DNA from: CAYOZN01 sp964408455
GTDB lineage: Bacteria; Planctomycetota; Phycisphaerae; UBA1845; UTPLA1
DNA: 64,000 nucleotides
Direction: 5' to 3'
Assembly (NCBI GenBank): GCA_964408455.1
Contig: CAYOZN010000007.1
Coordinates: 124,001 to 188,000, forward strand
Notes under the pieces: model-generated
The model's input: the letters and a program-made list of their open reading frames with translations, nothing else
The model's database searches: none
Told to the model about the DNA's origin: nothing
Shown: positions 17,570-25,423 of the stretch, one piece after another
Layout of the letters: every line of letters begins with the position of its first letter
Position numbering within the stretch: position 1 is the stretch's first letter
Made by a program: the position numbers and the translations under genes

Positions 17570-18262
17570 ATGGAAGCGATCGTGCTGACGCGGGCGCAGG
17601 TGCGGGAAGTCGATCGGATTGCCATACACGAATATGGCATCCCGGGCGTGGTGCTGATGGAAAACGCGGGCCGGAATGCCGCTGAGGAAATCGGCAGGCT
17701 GCTGGCGGATTCGCCGCGCCGCGCGGCGGCGCGAGCGGCTGTCGTATGCGGCGCCGGCAACAATGGGGGCGACGGTCTTGTTATTGCCCGGCACCTGGTG
17801 AATGGCGGTTTCGTTGTAGAGATATTCCTTGCATGCGATCCGGATCGGCTGAGTGGCGAGGCGGCGGTGAACTTTGGCATCGTCAGGCATATGCAGATTC
17901 CGATCGCGCGGTGCGACACCGGCGAACAGATTGCGGCGACCCGGTCGCGGCTGGATTCGTGCGATGTCGTCGTCGATGCATTGCTGGGTACGGGGTTTAC
18001 CGGCCAGGTTCGCGCCCCGATGGACGCCATGATCGATGCGATAAATGCCGCCAGTCATCCGGTGATCGTCGCGATTGATGTGCCGTCGGGCTTGAATTGC
18101 GATACGGGTTTGCCCGGAGGCGTGTGCGTTTGTGCCGACCTGACGATTACATTTGTCGCACGAAAACCAGGATTTGAGGCGGCGAAGCAGTTTACCGGGG
18201 AAGTGCGGGTGGCTGACATCGGGGCACCGGTGTCGATTGTGCGAGCGGTTCTGAAACGATAA
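17570..18262 (+). CDS. nnrE: NAD(P)H-hydrate epimerase
   Basis: 230 aa from the ATG at 17570, with GGAGGTG 4 bases upstream (an ATG at 17552 is less likely). YjeF N-terminal domain: LTRAQVREVDRIAIHEYGIPGVVLMENAGRN, the glycine-rich GAGNNGGDGLVIARHL, VVVDALLGTGFTGQV, AIDVPSGLNCDTG. It epimerises damaged NAD(P)HX so that a dehydratase can repair it. The usual C-terminal dehydratase (NnrD) domain is absent, so that function must lie elsewhere. Diverges from the TPR-esterase; pdxJ and dapA follow. Confidence 0.93.
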   Translation: MEAIVLTRAQVREVDRIAIHEYGIPGVVLMENAGRNAAEEIGRLLADSPRRAAARAAVVCGAGNNGGDGLVIARHLVNGGFVVEIFLACDPDRLSGEAAVNFGIVRHMQIPIARCDTGEQIAATRSRLDSCDVVVDALLGTGFTGQVRAPMDAMIDAINAASHPVIVAIDVPSGLNCDTGLPGGVCVCADLTITFVARKPGFEAAKQFTGEVRVADIGAPVSIVRAVLKR

Positions 18263-18280
18263 GTGAATCGGGCGAGAGGA

Positions 18281-18353
18281 CGCGGGTTAAAACCCGCGAC
18301 ATGGGCTTCACCGGTTGGAAACCGGTGCTACAGGCTTTTCGAGTTGGAACTCG
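18281..18353. repeat. Array of three related hairpins between nnrE and pdxJ
   Basis: Three inverted repeats at a spacing of about 28-31 bases: CGCGGGTT-AA-AACCCGCG (18281-18298), CACCGGTT-GGA-AACCGGTG (18309-18327) and CGAGTT-GG-AACTCG (18340-18353). Units 2 and 3 share the core GTTGGAA and trailing GGTGCyA, so they look like diverged copies. Their arms differ but covary, which preserves pairing. They are not CRISPR repeats. Confidence 0.7.
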
Positions 18354-18375
18354 GTGCCAAGGGATCCGGAGCGGA

Positions 18376-18403
18376 TGGACGGACCGGTCCGCGATTCTAT
18401 AAT
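18376..18403 (+). promoter_or_regulatory. Promoter of pdxJ
   Basis: TGGACG (18376-18381), a 16-base spacer and a perfect TATAAT (18398-18403). It lies about 40 bases upstream of the pdxJ ATG and directly after the hairpin array. Confidence 0.55.
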
Positions 18404-18443
18404 GCATTCTTGCAGCGATTCTCAGGAGCACAGTGGGCATCCC

Positions 18444-19226
18444 ATGGCTACGCTCGGCGTCAACATCGATCACGTGGCGACGGTGCGTCAGGCCCGGCGC
18501 ACCGATGAGCCCGACCCGGTGTGGGCGGCGGTGGAGGCGCAGCTTGGCGGGGCCGCTTGCATCACGTTTCATCTGCGCGAGGATCGCCGCCATATCACCG
18601 ATCGCGACGTGCCGCTGCTTCGCGAAGTGACCAACGTTCGGTTGAATATGGAGATGGCGGCATCGGACGAGATTGCCACCATCGCGCTGGCGAACCGGCC
18701 GGATCAATGCTGCCTGGTGCCGGAGCGGCGCGAGGAGATTACGACCGAGGGCGGGCTGGACGTGGTGCGTCATGCCGAACGCGTGGGCCAGACGGTGAAG
18801 CGGCTTCGGGAAGGCGGCATTCGCGTGAGCGCATTCATCGAGCCGGATGCAGCGCAGATCGACAAGGCGGCGGAACTCGGATTCGACATTGTGGAGCTGT
18901 GGACGGGCGGTTATGCCCACGCCAGAACGGCAGAGCAGGTCTCTGCCCAGCTCCGGCGGCTGGAGGTTGCGCTGCAACTGGCGCGCGGGCTGGGGCTGGA
19001 GGTGCACGGCGGCCATGGATTGACGTATCGCAACGCGGCGGCGGTTGCCGCGATCGCAGGCTTCGAAGAGTTCAACATTGGTCATTCGATCGTTTCGCGT
19101 GCCATCTTTGTCGGTCTGCGCGAGGCGGTGCGCGAGATGAACGCGATTCTGAAGGAGGCATCGGCCGTCCCGGCGCGCCGGGAGGGCGAGGCAGGGCCGT
19201 ACCGGGCGAGTCGAGCAAAGGAGTAG
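18444..19226 (+). CDS. pdxJ: Pyridoxine 5'-phosphate synthase
   Basis: 260 aa from the ATG at 18444. Signature stretches GVNIDHVATVRQARR, ITFHLREDRRHITDRDV, NMEMAAS, CLVPERREEITTEGG, SAFIEPD, VELWTGGYA and VHGGHGLTYRN match PdxJ throughout. It joins deoxyxylulose 5-phosphate with 3-amino-1-hydroxyacetone phosphate in vitamin B6 synthesis (DXP-dependent route). CAGGAG sits about 15 bases upstream, a long spacing. dapA follows after 3 bases and is certainly cotranscribed. PLP is used by many lysine and amino acid enzymes, but the pairing with dapA is otherwise unexplained. Confidence 0.95.
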   Translation: MATLGVNIDHVATVRQARRTDEPDPVWAAVEAQLGGAACITFHLREDRRHITDRDVPLLREVTNVRLNMEMAASDEIATIALANRPDQCCLVPERREEITTEGGLDVVRHAERVGQTVKRLREGGIRVSAFIEPDAAQIDKAAELGFDIVELWTGGYAHARTAEQVSAQLRRLEVALQLARGLGLEVHGGHGLTYRNAAAVAAIAGFEEFNIGHSIVSRAIFVGLREAVREMNAILKEASAVPARREGEAGPYRASRAKE

Positions 19227-19229
19227 CGA

Positions 19230-20123
19230 ATGTTCCGGGGCTGTTATGTCGCATTGGTGACACCGTTCAGGGACGGGTCGGTGGATTTTCCGGCGCTGGA
19301 ACGGCTGGTGGACTACGTGCTGGCCGGAGGGGTGAGCGGGCTGGTGCCCTGCGGCACGACGGGCGAATCTCCCACGCTTTCGGCGCAGGAGCAGTTCGAC
19401 GTCATCCGGGCGGTCGTCGAGCGCGCGCAGGGGAGGGCGCAGATCATCGCGGGCACGGGATCGAACTGCACCGCCAAGACAATTGAGGCCTCGCGGGCAG
19501 CAGTTCGCGCAGGCGCGGATGGCGTCATGCTGGTGACACCGTACTACAACAAGCCCAGCCAGGCGGGGTTGTATCAGCACTTCAGGGCCGTTGCCGAAGA
19601 CGTGGGCGCGCCGGTCATGCTGTACAACATCCCCGGCCGGTGCGGCACCGAGATTGGCGTCGAGACCATCGCCAGCCTGCACGCCGACTGCGACAACATC
19701 GTCGCCGTCAAGCACGCGACAGGATCGGTCGACGGCGCGAGCGAGCTGATGAGCCGGAGCGATATCACGGTGCTGGCCGGCGACGACACGCTCACATGGC
19801 CGCTGATGAGCATGGGCGCGACGGGCGTGGTCAGTGTGCTGGGCAACCTGTTTCCCGCGGAGATGAACGCGATGGTGCAGGCGGCGCTGCGTGATGACAT
19901 CGCGACGGCACGCGCCTGGCACCACAACCTGTTTCCGGTGGCGCGGGCGCTGTTGACGCTGGATACCAATCCCATTCCCATCAAGACGGCCCTGGCGATG
20001 CGCGGCATCGTCGCAGAGGAATTCCGGCTGCCGATGTGTAGCCTGGATGCGGATCGGAAGGCTCGGCTCAAAGGCGTGCTGGCGATGGCCGAAGGAAGCT
20101 GGAAGGCGAGGCAGATTGCGTGA
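19230..20123 (+). CDS. dapA: 4-hydroxy-tetrahydrodipicolinate synthase
   Basis: 297 aa. Start 3 bases after pdxJ, with GGAG in AAAGGAGTAGCGA. CGTTGESPTL binds pyruvate, TPYYNKPSQ carries the catalytic Tyr, YNIPGRCG is conserved, and AVKHATGS holds the Schiff-base Lys. It condenses pyruvate with aspartate semialdehyde in lysine/diaminopimelate synthesis. The stop overlaps the GTG of the next gene. Confidence 0.95.
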   Translation: MFRGCYVALVTPFRDGSVDFPALERLVDYVLAGGVSGLVPCGTTGESPTLSAQEQFDVIRAVVERAQGRAQIIAGTGSNCTAKTIEASRAAVRAGADGVMLVTPYYNKPSQAGLYQHFRAVAEDVGAPVMLYNIPGRCGTEIGVETIASLHADCDNIVAVKHATGSVDGASELMSRSDITVLAGDDTLTWPLMSMGATGVVSVLGNLFPAEMNAMVQAALRDDIATARAWHHNLFPVARALLTLDTNPIPIKTALAMRGIVAEEFRLPMCSLDADRKARLKGVLAMAEGSWKARQIA

Positions 20124-21103
20124 CAAGCATGACGATGAGCGATCAGTCCTCTGAATCTCCAGCGCCCGACGCGCCGCCGCTGCGGCGGGACGAGGGCGGC
20201 CAGCTCCTGCTCAATCGCATCCGGTTTCTCTGCGCCATGGGGCTGGCGGCGGTTCTGTTCTGGCATTTCGGATGGTGGGTGGCGCGACCGGTGGACCCGC
20301 TGGGCGCAATTTCGCTACTGAATATCCGCGACGGACAGATCGTCGTCACCATGGCGGAGCTGCTGGGCCTGTCGGTGGTGGTCAGCGGCCTGGCGGTGGC
20401 GATCTGCGGGGCGGGCTCTGCATTGCGCGGTCCGCTGGCCGTGGCAGTCGGGCTTGCCAGTCTCGATCTTCGCGGGGCAAAGATGGACACGCTGGTGCTT
20501 TCACGCCTGCTGGAGGCCACGCAGGTGGAGACGGTGTTTCCGGTGTTTGCCCTGGTGTCGGAGACGTGGCTCTGGCTGGCGCTGGTGGGTGTGGGCATCG
20601 TGGTTGGTCGCTGGGTGGAAAGCTGGTTTGCTCCCGAAGATGCCGGTGCTGCCGCGACCAGGCTGTTGCCGGCTATCGACTTTCGCCAGGCTGCGGGCAG
20701 CACGGTGGTTTCGTTTGCCATCGCGTGGATTCTCCTCGGCTTTACCGTCGGCGCGCCCGAGGCGGCGATCGAAAAAGGACAGATCTTTTTCGCGGTGGGC
20801 TTTTCGTTCCTGATGGCCACGCTGCTCTCGTCGTGGTTTTTCGAAGTGCGCACGCCCGGCTGGTCGCTTGTCGTTGTGGGGCTGGTGGCGACGCTGGCCT
20901 ACAGCTTCAGCGGGCCGGACGTGACGGCCGAACAGCTTCAAGCGCGGGCATATCTCAACGTGAACGGGCTGGCGCGACCGTTGCCCATTGAATACGCGGC
21001 GATGGGGGCGGTTGGCGTGCTACTCGAGGCCGACATCATGGCCATATGCTGCGCCATGATCGGGATTCATCCGCCCGATCGGACCGAGAAGAAGCCGGCG
21101 TGA
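20120..21103 (+). CDS. Polytopic membrane protein, unknown function
   Basis: 327 aa if started at the GTG that overlaps dapA (GTGA); ATGs at 20129 and 20135 are alternatives. An acidic/Pro N-terminus is followed by about seven hydrophobic segments (LCAMGLAAVLFWHFGWWVA, GLSVVVSGLAVAICGAG, TWLWLALVGVGIVVG, VSFAIAWILLGFTVG, LVVVGLVATLAYSF, AAMGAVGVLLEADIMAICC). No motif I know. Translational overlap places it in the pdxJ-dapA operon. Confidence 0.7.
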   Translation: MTSMTMSDQSSESPAPDAPPLRRDEGGQLLLNRIRFLCAMGLAAVLFWHFGWWVARPVDPLGAISLLNIRDGQIVVTMAELLGLSVVVSGLAVAICGAGSALRGPLAVAVGLASLDLRGAKMDTLVLSRLLEATQVETVFPVFALVSETWLWLALVGVGIVVGRWVESWFAPEDAGAAATRLLPAIDFRQAAGSTVVSFAIAWILLGFTVGAPEAAIEKGQIFFAVGFSFLMATLLSSWFFEVRTPGWSLVVVGLVATLAYSFSGPDVTAEQLQARAYLNVNGLARPLPIEYAAMGAVGVLLEADIMAICCAMIGIHPPDRTEKKPA

Positions 21104-21105
21104 AT

Positions 21106-21270
21106 TCAGATGCTTTCGCCGCAGGCGGGGCAGCGCGGCGAAGAGATGTTGGGCAGCGGATGGCCGCACTCCGGGCAGCGTGGCGGGCGGCCGCGGTTGC
21201 GACGCAGCCGAACGGCCACGGTCATCACCAACAACAAGCCCACTCCACTGAGGACCCAGATCCAGTTCAT
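21106..21270 (-). CDS. Small membrane-anchored zinc-ribbon protein
   Basis: 54 aa from the ATG at 21268-21270. One membrane helix (IWVLSGVGLLLVMTVAV), a basic stretch, then a zinc ribbon RCPECGHPLPN..RCPACGES. The stop is 2 bases from the end of the convergent upstream gene. Such short proteins are common in planctomycetes; role unknown. The upstream in-frame extension to 21351 is possible but looks unlike protein. Confidence 0.6.
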   Translation of the reverse strand: MNWIWVLSGVGLLLVMTVAVRLRRNRGRPPRCPECGHPLPNISSPRCPACGESI

Positions 21271-21347
21271 GTCTGTCGAATTGGGGCGCTTTCGCACGTG
21301 CTGTGCCAATGCGGCGACAGGCGCGCGGCGAACCTGAACAACAACAC

Positions 21348-22442
21348 TCACGGAATGCCCTGTGCGCTTGCGCCGGGGTTGCTGCGCGGTTCAAGGCGGA
21401 AGCGGAACTGGATCGGCGGCGACGTGGGCGAGATGTAGCAATCAGAGAATTCCGGCGGCAACATGAATACCGCGTCGCGGATGATGTCCTTTCCGGGACC
21501 GGGAGTGTCCACGTCGCCGGCGAGTACGTCGATCCAGCCGCGTATGTTCTCTGCATCGAGCTGATCGACGCGGCCCCTTGGGCCAGTCACGTCGATCTGA
21601 ACGCGAAAGCGCGTCTCGTCGGTGACGACTACGTAGTCGCGCTGGACCTCGTCGGGGATGGACCAGCGAATCTGCACGGGCGATTTGCTTCGCGTTTCCG
21701 TGGTTGCACTGATCTTGCCCTTGATGCGCACCTCGCGTGAAGGCAGGAACACGATCTCCATGTTGGGATCGAGCTCCGGGAGGAAATCGAGCCGAACGGC
21801 CGCGGTCACGTCGAACGTACCATCGGCCGTACGGGCGGCATTGATCGCGGGCCCGGCGTTGACGACCGCCTGCGGCGACGCGGAAAACTGCGGCAGATTC
21901 AGCACGAAGCGGGGCGCTCGTACTGCGATTTTCTGCGGTTGCTCGTCGAGGGTGATCTTGAGATCGCCGGCATCCACCCGGACCGGGATATCGGGACGGG
22001 TCTCGTACCGATCAATGCGCACATCGACGGTTCGCGGCGTGACCGACACGACGCTGAGGCGCAGGTCCTGAAGATCGCGGATGCGGGGTATGAGATCATC
22101 CTGCGTTGAAATGGCAATCGGCTGCGTGCTGGTCTTGCGCGTGTCGCCCAGGTTGATGGTGAACGCTCGTTGACCATCGATGAGCTTCTGGAACTCGAGC
22201 AGCCGTCCGCGCCTGCCCTTAAGCTCCACCGTGAGCGGCAGTTCGTAGGGCGGCCGTGCAAAGCCGACGTAGCGATCGGGCTCGGATGTGGTTAGCCGCA
22301 CGCGGAACTGAAACTCCTCGGTCGTCGCGACGTTGCGGTCCGCCGCAAGCCAGATCAGCAGCGTGATGACAACGACGACGAACGCCGTGCGCAGGCGTTT
22401 CAGTGCCGCGAGCGGCTTGTCCTGCACAAAGTTCGACAACAC
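21348..22442 (-). CDS. cdaR: YbbR-domain protein, regulator of diadenylate cyclase
   Basis: 364 aa. A GTG start at 22440-22442 has GGAGG 7 bases upstream. One N-terminal membrane helix (LRTAFVVVVITLLIWLAA) is followed by an extracytoplasmic region with repeated YbbR-like strands (QFRVRLTTSEPDRYVG.., LTVELKGRRGRLLEF, LSVVSVTPRTVDVRIDRY, VRIDGDLKITLDE-like). The diadenylate cyclase gene is directly upstream on the same strand, the arrangement of cdaA-cdaR (ybbR) in other bacteria. There CdaR modulates CdaA. About 200 bases separate the two, longer than usual. Confidence 0.85.
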   Translation of the reverse strand: MLSNFVQDKPLAALKRLRTAFVVVVITLLIWLAADRNVATTEEFQFRVRLTTSEPDRYVGFARPPYELPLTVELKGRRGRLLEFQKLIDGQRAFTINLGDTRKTSTQPIAISTQDDLIPRIRDLQDLRLSVVSVTPRTVDVRIDRYETRPDIPVRVDAGDLKITLDEQPQKIAVRAPRFVLNLPQFSASPQAVVNAGPAINAARTADGTFDVTAAVRLDFLPELDPNMEIVFLPSREVRIKGKISATTETRSKSPVQIRWSIPDEVQRDYVVVTDETRFRVQIDVTGPRGRVDQLDAENIRGWIDVLAGDVDTPGPGKDIIRDAVFMLPPEFSDCYISPTSPPIQFRFRLEPRSNPGASAQGIP

Positions 22443-22642
22443 GTCACACCTCCGGTGGGGTTGCCGGCGTCCCCGGCGTGCCCCGCAGAATCATCCGAAT
22501 AACGCCCAGGTGCCACTTTGGTGTCAGTCCTGTGGCGCCGGATGCAGGCACTGTCGCAGCCAGATTCTGCCGGGCGGCTGCCTCCAGTACGAATCCCTCT
22601 TCTTTCCTGTTCCCCTGCCTGCCCCGGCGCGCCCGGGTTCGC

Positions 22643-23467
22643 CTACTCCTCCCCCGTCCGCTCCATCGCCTCCAGTACCGGCCTTCCCAGTCCCGCTCGC
22701 AGCACCTGTCGCAGTTGTTCGCCGGAAAGTCCGCGTTGCATGATGCCGTTTTCGACGACGCTGATGGTTCCTGTCTCCTCGCTGACGACGACGACGATGG
22801 CGTCGGATTCCTGCGAGAGCCCCATGGCGGCGCGGTGTCGGGAGCCCAGGGATGGGTTGAGCTCGTCGGAATCGGTGAGCGGAAACTGGACGGCGGCGGC
22901 GGCGACGCGCCCGTGCGAGATGATGACGCCCATGTCGTGCAGGGCCGAGCCCGGCCAGAAGATGGTCGATATGATCTGCTTGGAGACTTCGGCGTCGAGG
23001 ATGACGCCGTTCTCCTGGAGGGCCCCGAACTCGGTGGCCCGCTCGAAGGCGATAAGCGCTCCGATCTTGTTCTTGGCGAGATAGGCGACGGCCTCGACGA
23101 CTTGTTCGATGACCCGGTCCATGGCCTGGGTGGATTCGACGATCCATGTGGCGGCGCCGAGCCGGATGAGCGCCCGCCGCAGTTCCGGCTGGAAGGCAAC
23201 CAGTGCGACGGCGAAGATGGCGGCGATGAAGATAGGGTAGAGGACCTGTATGCGCACCAGGTCGAAGGCGTTGGCGAGCCAGTAGAGGAGCAGCGTGCTT
23301 CCAAGGAGCAGGAGGGCGAGGCCTCGCAGGAGTCGAGCCCCGCGCGTGCCGCGCAGGAACCGCATCACCGCATAGACCGCGATGCCGATCAGCGACAGTT
23401 CGATGACGTCGGTCCACTCGGCCCGGCTCACGACGTCGTGCAGCGTATTGACGAGGGTTTCGGGCAT
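22643..23467 (-). CDS. cdaA: Diadenylate cyclase
   Basis: 274 aa from the ATG at 23465-23467 (a TTG at 23497 is less likely). Three N-terminal membrane helices (IELSLIGIAVYAVMRFL, LLRGLALLLLGSTLLLYWLA, IFIAAIFAVALVAF) precede the DAC domain, which makes c-di-AMP from two ATP. Conserved: ALIAFERAT, SKQIISTIFWPGSALHDMGVII, NPSLGSRHRAAMGLSQESDA, VVSEETGTISV. The RHR motif is intact. The canonical DGA motif reads DMG here (see findings). It lies upstream of cdaR and diverges from the dehydrogenase gene. Confidence 0.9.
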   Translation of the reverse strand: MPETLVNTLHDVVSRAEWTDVIELSLIGIAVYAVMRFLRGTRGARLLRGLALLLLGSTLLLYWLANAFDLVRIQVLYPIFIAAIFAVALVAFQPELRRALIRLGAATWIVESTQAMDRVIEQVVEAVAYLAKNKIGALIAFERATEFGALQENGVILDAEVSKQIISTIFWPGSALHDMGVIISHGRVAAAAVQFPLTDSDELNPSLGSRHRAAMGLSQESDAIVVVVSEETGTISVVENGIMQRGLSGEQLRQVLRAGLGRPVLEAMERTGEE

Positions 23468-23719
23468 GGCTGCGGTCCCGGCGCGCCGGGATTCCAACGT
23501 GCATTCAAATTCGCGGTCGCGGCGCGCCGGGGGAATTCCACCGGCTGGTACACGCGGCCGCGCGGTCCGCCTTCTGATTTGTTAAGAATATCGGCGCAGG
23601 GGCGGTGAGGCCACGTCCTAATCGTGGGGGGAGTGCCGCCTTGCAGGGATGGTCGGTGGCGATATGCTCCAATCCCTCAGGCGTGATTGAGCGAAATCGT
23701 TGAATGGAGTTGTAAAGCA

Positions 23720-24685
23720 GTGTCCAGGCCCTGCGTGTTTGTCACACGTACGTTGCCGGAGCGGGGCCTGACGGCCCTCATCCAGGCAGGGTATGAGCTG
23801 CATGTCAATCCGCTGCCGACGCCGCTGCGGCCCGAGCAGCTGGTACAGGCCCTGCGCACGCACGACGGGGTTATTGGCCAGGTATCCGACCGGTTTGACC
23901 GCGATACGCTGCGGGCGGGGGCAGGACGATGCCGCGTGCTGGCGACGTGTGCGGTGGGCTACGACAACATCGACGTGCCGGCGGCGGCGGAATTCGGCAT
24001 CGTGGTCACCAATACGCCGGGCGTGCTGACCGAGGCGACTGCGGACCTGACGTGGGCGCTGCTGCTGGCGACGGCGCGACGTGTCTGCGAGGCGGAGCGG
24101 TTCTTGCGCGCCGGAGCATGGCGCGGTTGGGGGATGATGGACTTTCTCGGCGTCGATGTTCACGGGCAGTGCCTGGGCATTGTCGGCGCGGGGGCCATCG
24201 GTACAGCCGTGGCGCGAAGGGCCAGCGGCTTTGGCATGCGGATTCTATATTGCTCACGGTCGAAGAAGGCGGCGATGGAGGAACTCGGGGCAAGGCTGTG
24301 TACATTGCACGAGCTTCTGGCAGAATCGGACTTCATCTCGTTGCACGTCTCGCTGAATCCGCAGACGCATCGTTTGATCGACGCTGCGGCATTCAAGCAC
24401 ATCCGGCCCGGGGCCATTCTGATTAATACCGCACGCGGCAATATCGTCGACCAGGCGGAGTTGATCGATGCGCTGCAAACCGGCCGGCTGGCCGGCGCAG
24501 GGCTGGACGTGTTCGAGAAGGAGCCGGCCGTCCCCGCAGAACTGCTCGCCATGGACAACGTCGTCCTGCTTCCGCACATCGGCTCGGCAACGTCGAGGAC
24601 GCGATCGCGCATGGCGGAAATCGCGGCCGAAAATGTGATAGCCGTCCTGAATGGCGGCAAGGCCCTGACGCCGGTGTTGCCTTGA
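23720..24685 (+). CDS. D-isomer 2-hydroxyacid dehydrogenase (glycerate/glyoxylate reductase type)
   Basis: 321 aa from a GTG at 23720, with GGAG 11 bases upstream; an in-frame TTG at 23687 is an alternative. Rossmann motif LGIVGAGAIGTAVARRA, catalytic Arg in INTARGNIVD, Glu in DVFEKEP, and His in LLPHIGSATSRTR. VGYDNIDVPAAAEFGIVVTNTPGVLTEATADLTWALLL is typical of D-glycerate dehydrogenase/hydroxypyruvate reductase. It probably reduces glyoxylate or hydroxypyruvate with NAD(P)H; the exact substrate cannot be read. Its tail abuts the next gene. Confidence 0.88.
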   Translation: MSRPCVFVTRTLPERGLTALIQAGYELHVNPLPTPLRPEQLVQALRTHDGVIGQVSDRFDRDTLRAGAGRCRVLATCAVGYDNIDVPAAAEFGIVVTNTPGVLTEATADLTWALLLATARRVCEAERFLRAGAWRGWGMMDFLGVDVHGQCLGIVGAGAIGTAVARRASGFGMRILYCSRSKKAAMEELGARLCTLHELLAESDFISLHVSLNPQTHRLIDAAAFKHIRPGAILINTARGNIVDQAELIDALQTGRLAGAGLDVFEKEPAVPAELLAMDNVVLLPHIGSATSRTRSRMAEIAAENVIAVLNGGKALTPVLP

Positions 24686-24705
24686 GTCGCAACGGGCGGT
24701 GGATA

Positions 24706-25194
24706 ATGGAAGAGGCAGCTGACGGAGGCGAGCGTTTCCGCTCTGTGAGCAGCGCGCGCGCCCCTCGAGACGCCGTATGCGGCGCGCATGCGCGTCGACC
24801 TCGGCGGCCGACGCAGTGTTGCGTCGATGACGATGAGGATGACCGGCCGCCAGCGTACGTGTTCCGTATCCTCGACATAATCCGTCTGATCCCGCACGGC
24901 AAGGTTTCCACGTACGGGCGTGTGGCCGCGGCGGCCGGACTGGCGGGCAGTGCGAGACTGGTTGGCCGTGTGCTGCGCGACTCGCCGCTTGCGGAGTCCG
25001 TGCCGTGGCATCGGGTGATTGGCGCTTCCGGCCGGATCAGCGTGCGGCCCGGCGGCGGTCCGGATGAGCAGCGAAGACGCCTGCTGTCCGAAGGCGTCAC
25101 GGTGTCGCGGACCGGTCGCGTCGAACTTCGGGGCATTCTGTGGATGCCCCAAGGCGGCAAAGGCGTTCGAGCGGGCCGGTCAGCCACGCAATAA
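24706..25194 (+). CDS. Alkyltransferase-like (ATL) DNA repair protein
   Basis: 162 aa from the ATG at 24706. The C-terminal half is an MGMT-like DNA-binding domain (FRILDIIRLIPHGKVSTYGRVAAAAGL, RLVGRVLRDSP), but the active-site Cys of PCHRV is replaced by Trp (VPWHRVIG). This marks the ATL class, which binds O6-alkylguanine and hands it to nucleotide excision repair. The first 50 residues or so are Arg/Ala-rich and acidic with no counterpart in ATL proteins of about 100 aa, so the start may be further in, or this may be a novel N-terminal extension. Confidence 0.8.
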   Translation: MEEAADGGERFRSVSSARAPRDAVCGAHARRPRRPTQCCVDDDEDDRPPAYVFRILDIIRLIPHGKVSTYGRVAAAAGLAGSARLVGRVLRDSPLAESVPWHRVIGASGRISVRPGGGPDEQRRRLLSEGVTVSRTGRVELRGILWMPQGGKGVRAGRSATQ

Positions 25195-25423
25195 TCCTCG
25201 CCACGTTTGCAATGGTGAATGCGGGCGGAATTGGGTTGTAACCGGCGCTGGCACCGTCGCGAGGCAGGCCTTGGATTTCGACTGAGTTGGCGCGTTTTCC
25301 GATCAAACCTTGCCGGGACGCTGTCTGTACGTCGTTTCTCCGAATCCGTATCATAAATGGTTTGTCGCGGAATCGCCTTCGGCGCGCCGCAGGTCGGTTT
25401 TAGAAAAGGGTTTGCGACGTCAG

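Noticed and set aside
18281..18353. Possible CRISPR array
   Set aside because: Only three units, unequal repeats with differing arms and no cas genes; better described as hairpin repeats.
18192..20126. 644-aa open frame on the minus strand across nnrE, pdxJ and dapA
   Set aside because: Runs antisense to three clear genes and has no domain features.
22444..23304. 286-aa minus-strand frame overlapping cdaA
   Set aside because: Ser/Pro/Arg-rich shadow in another frame of cdaA.
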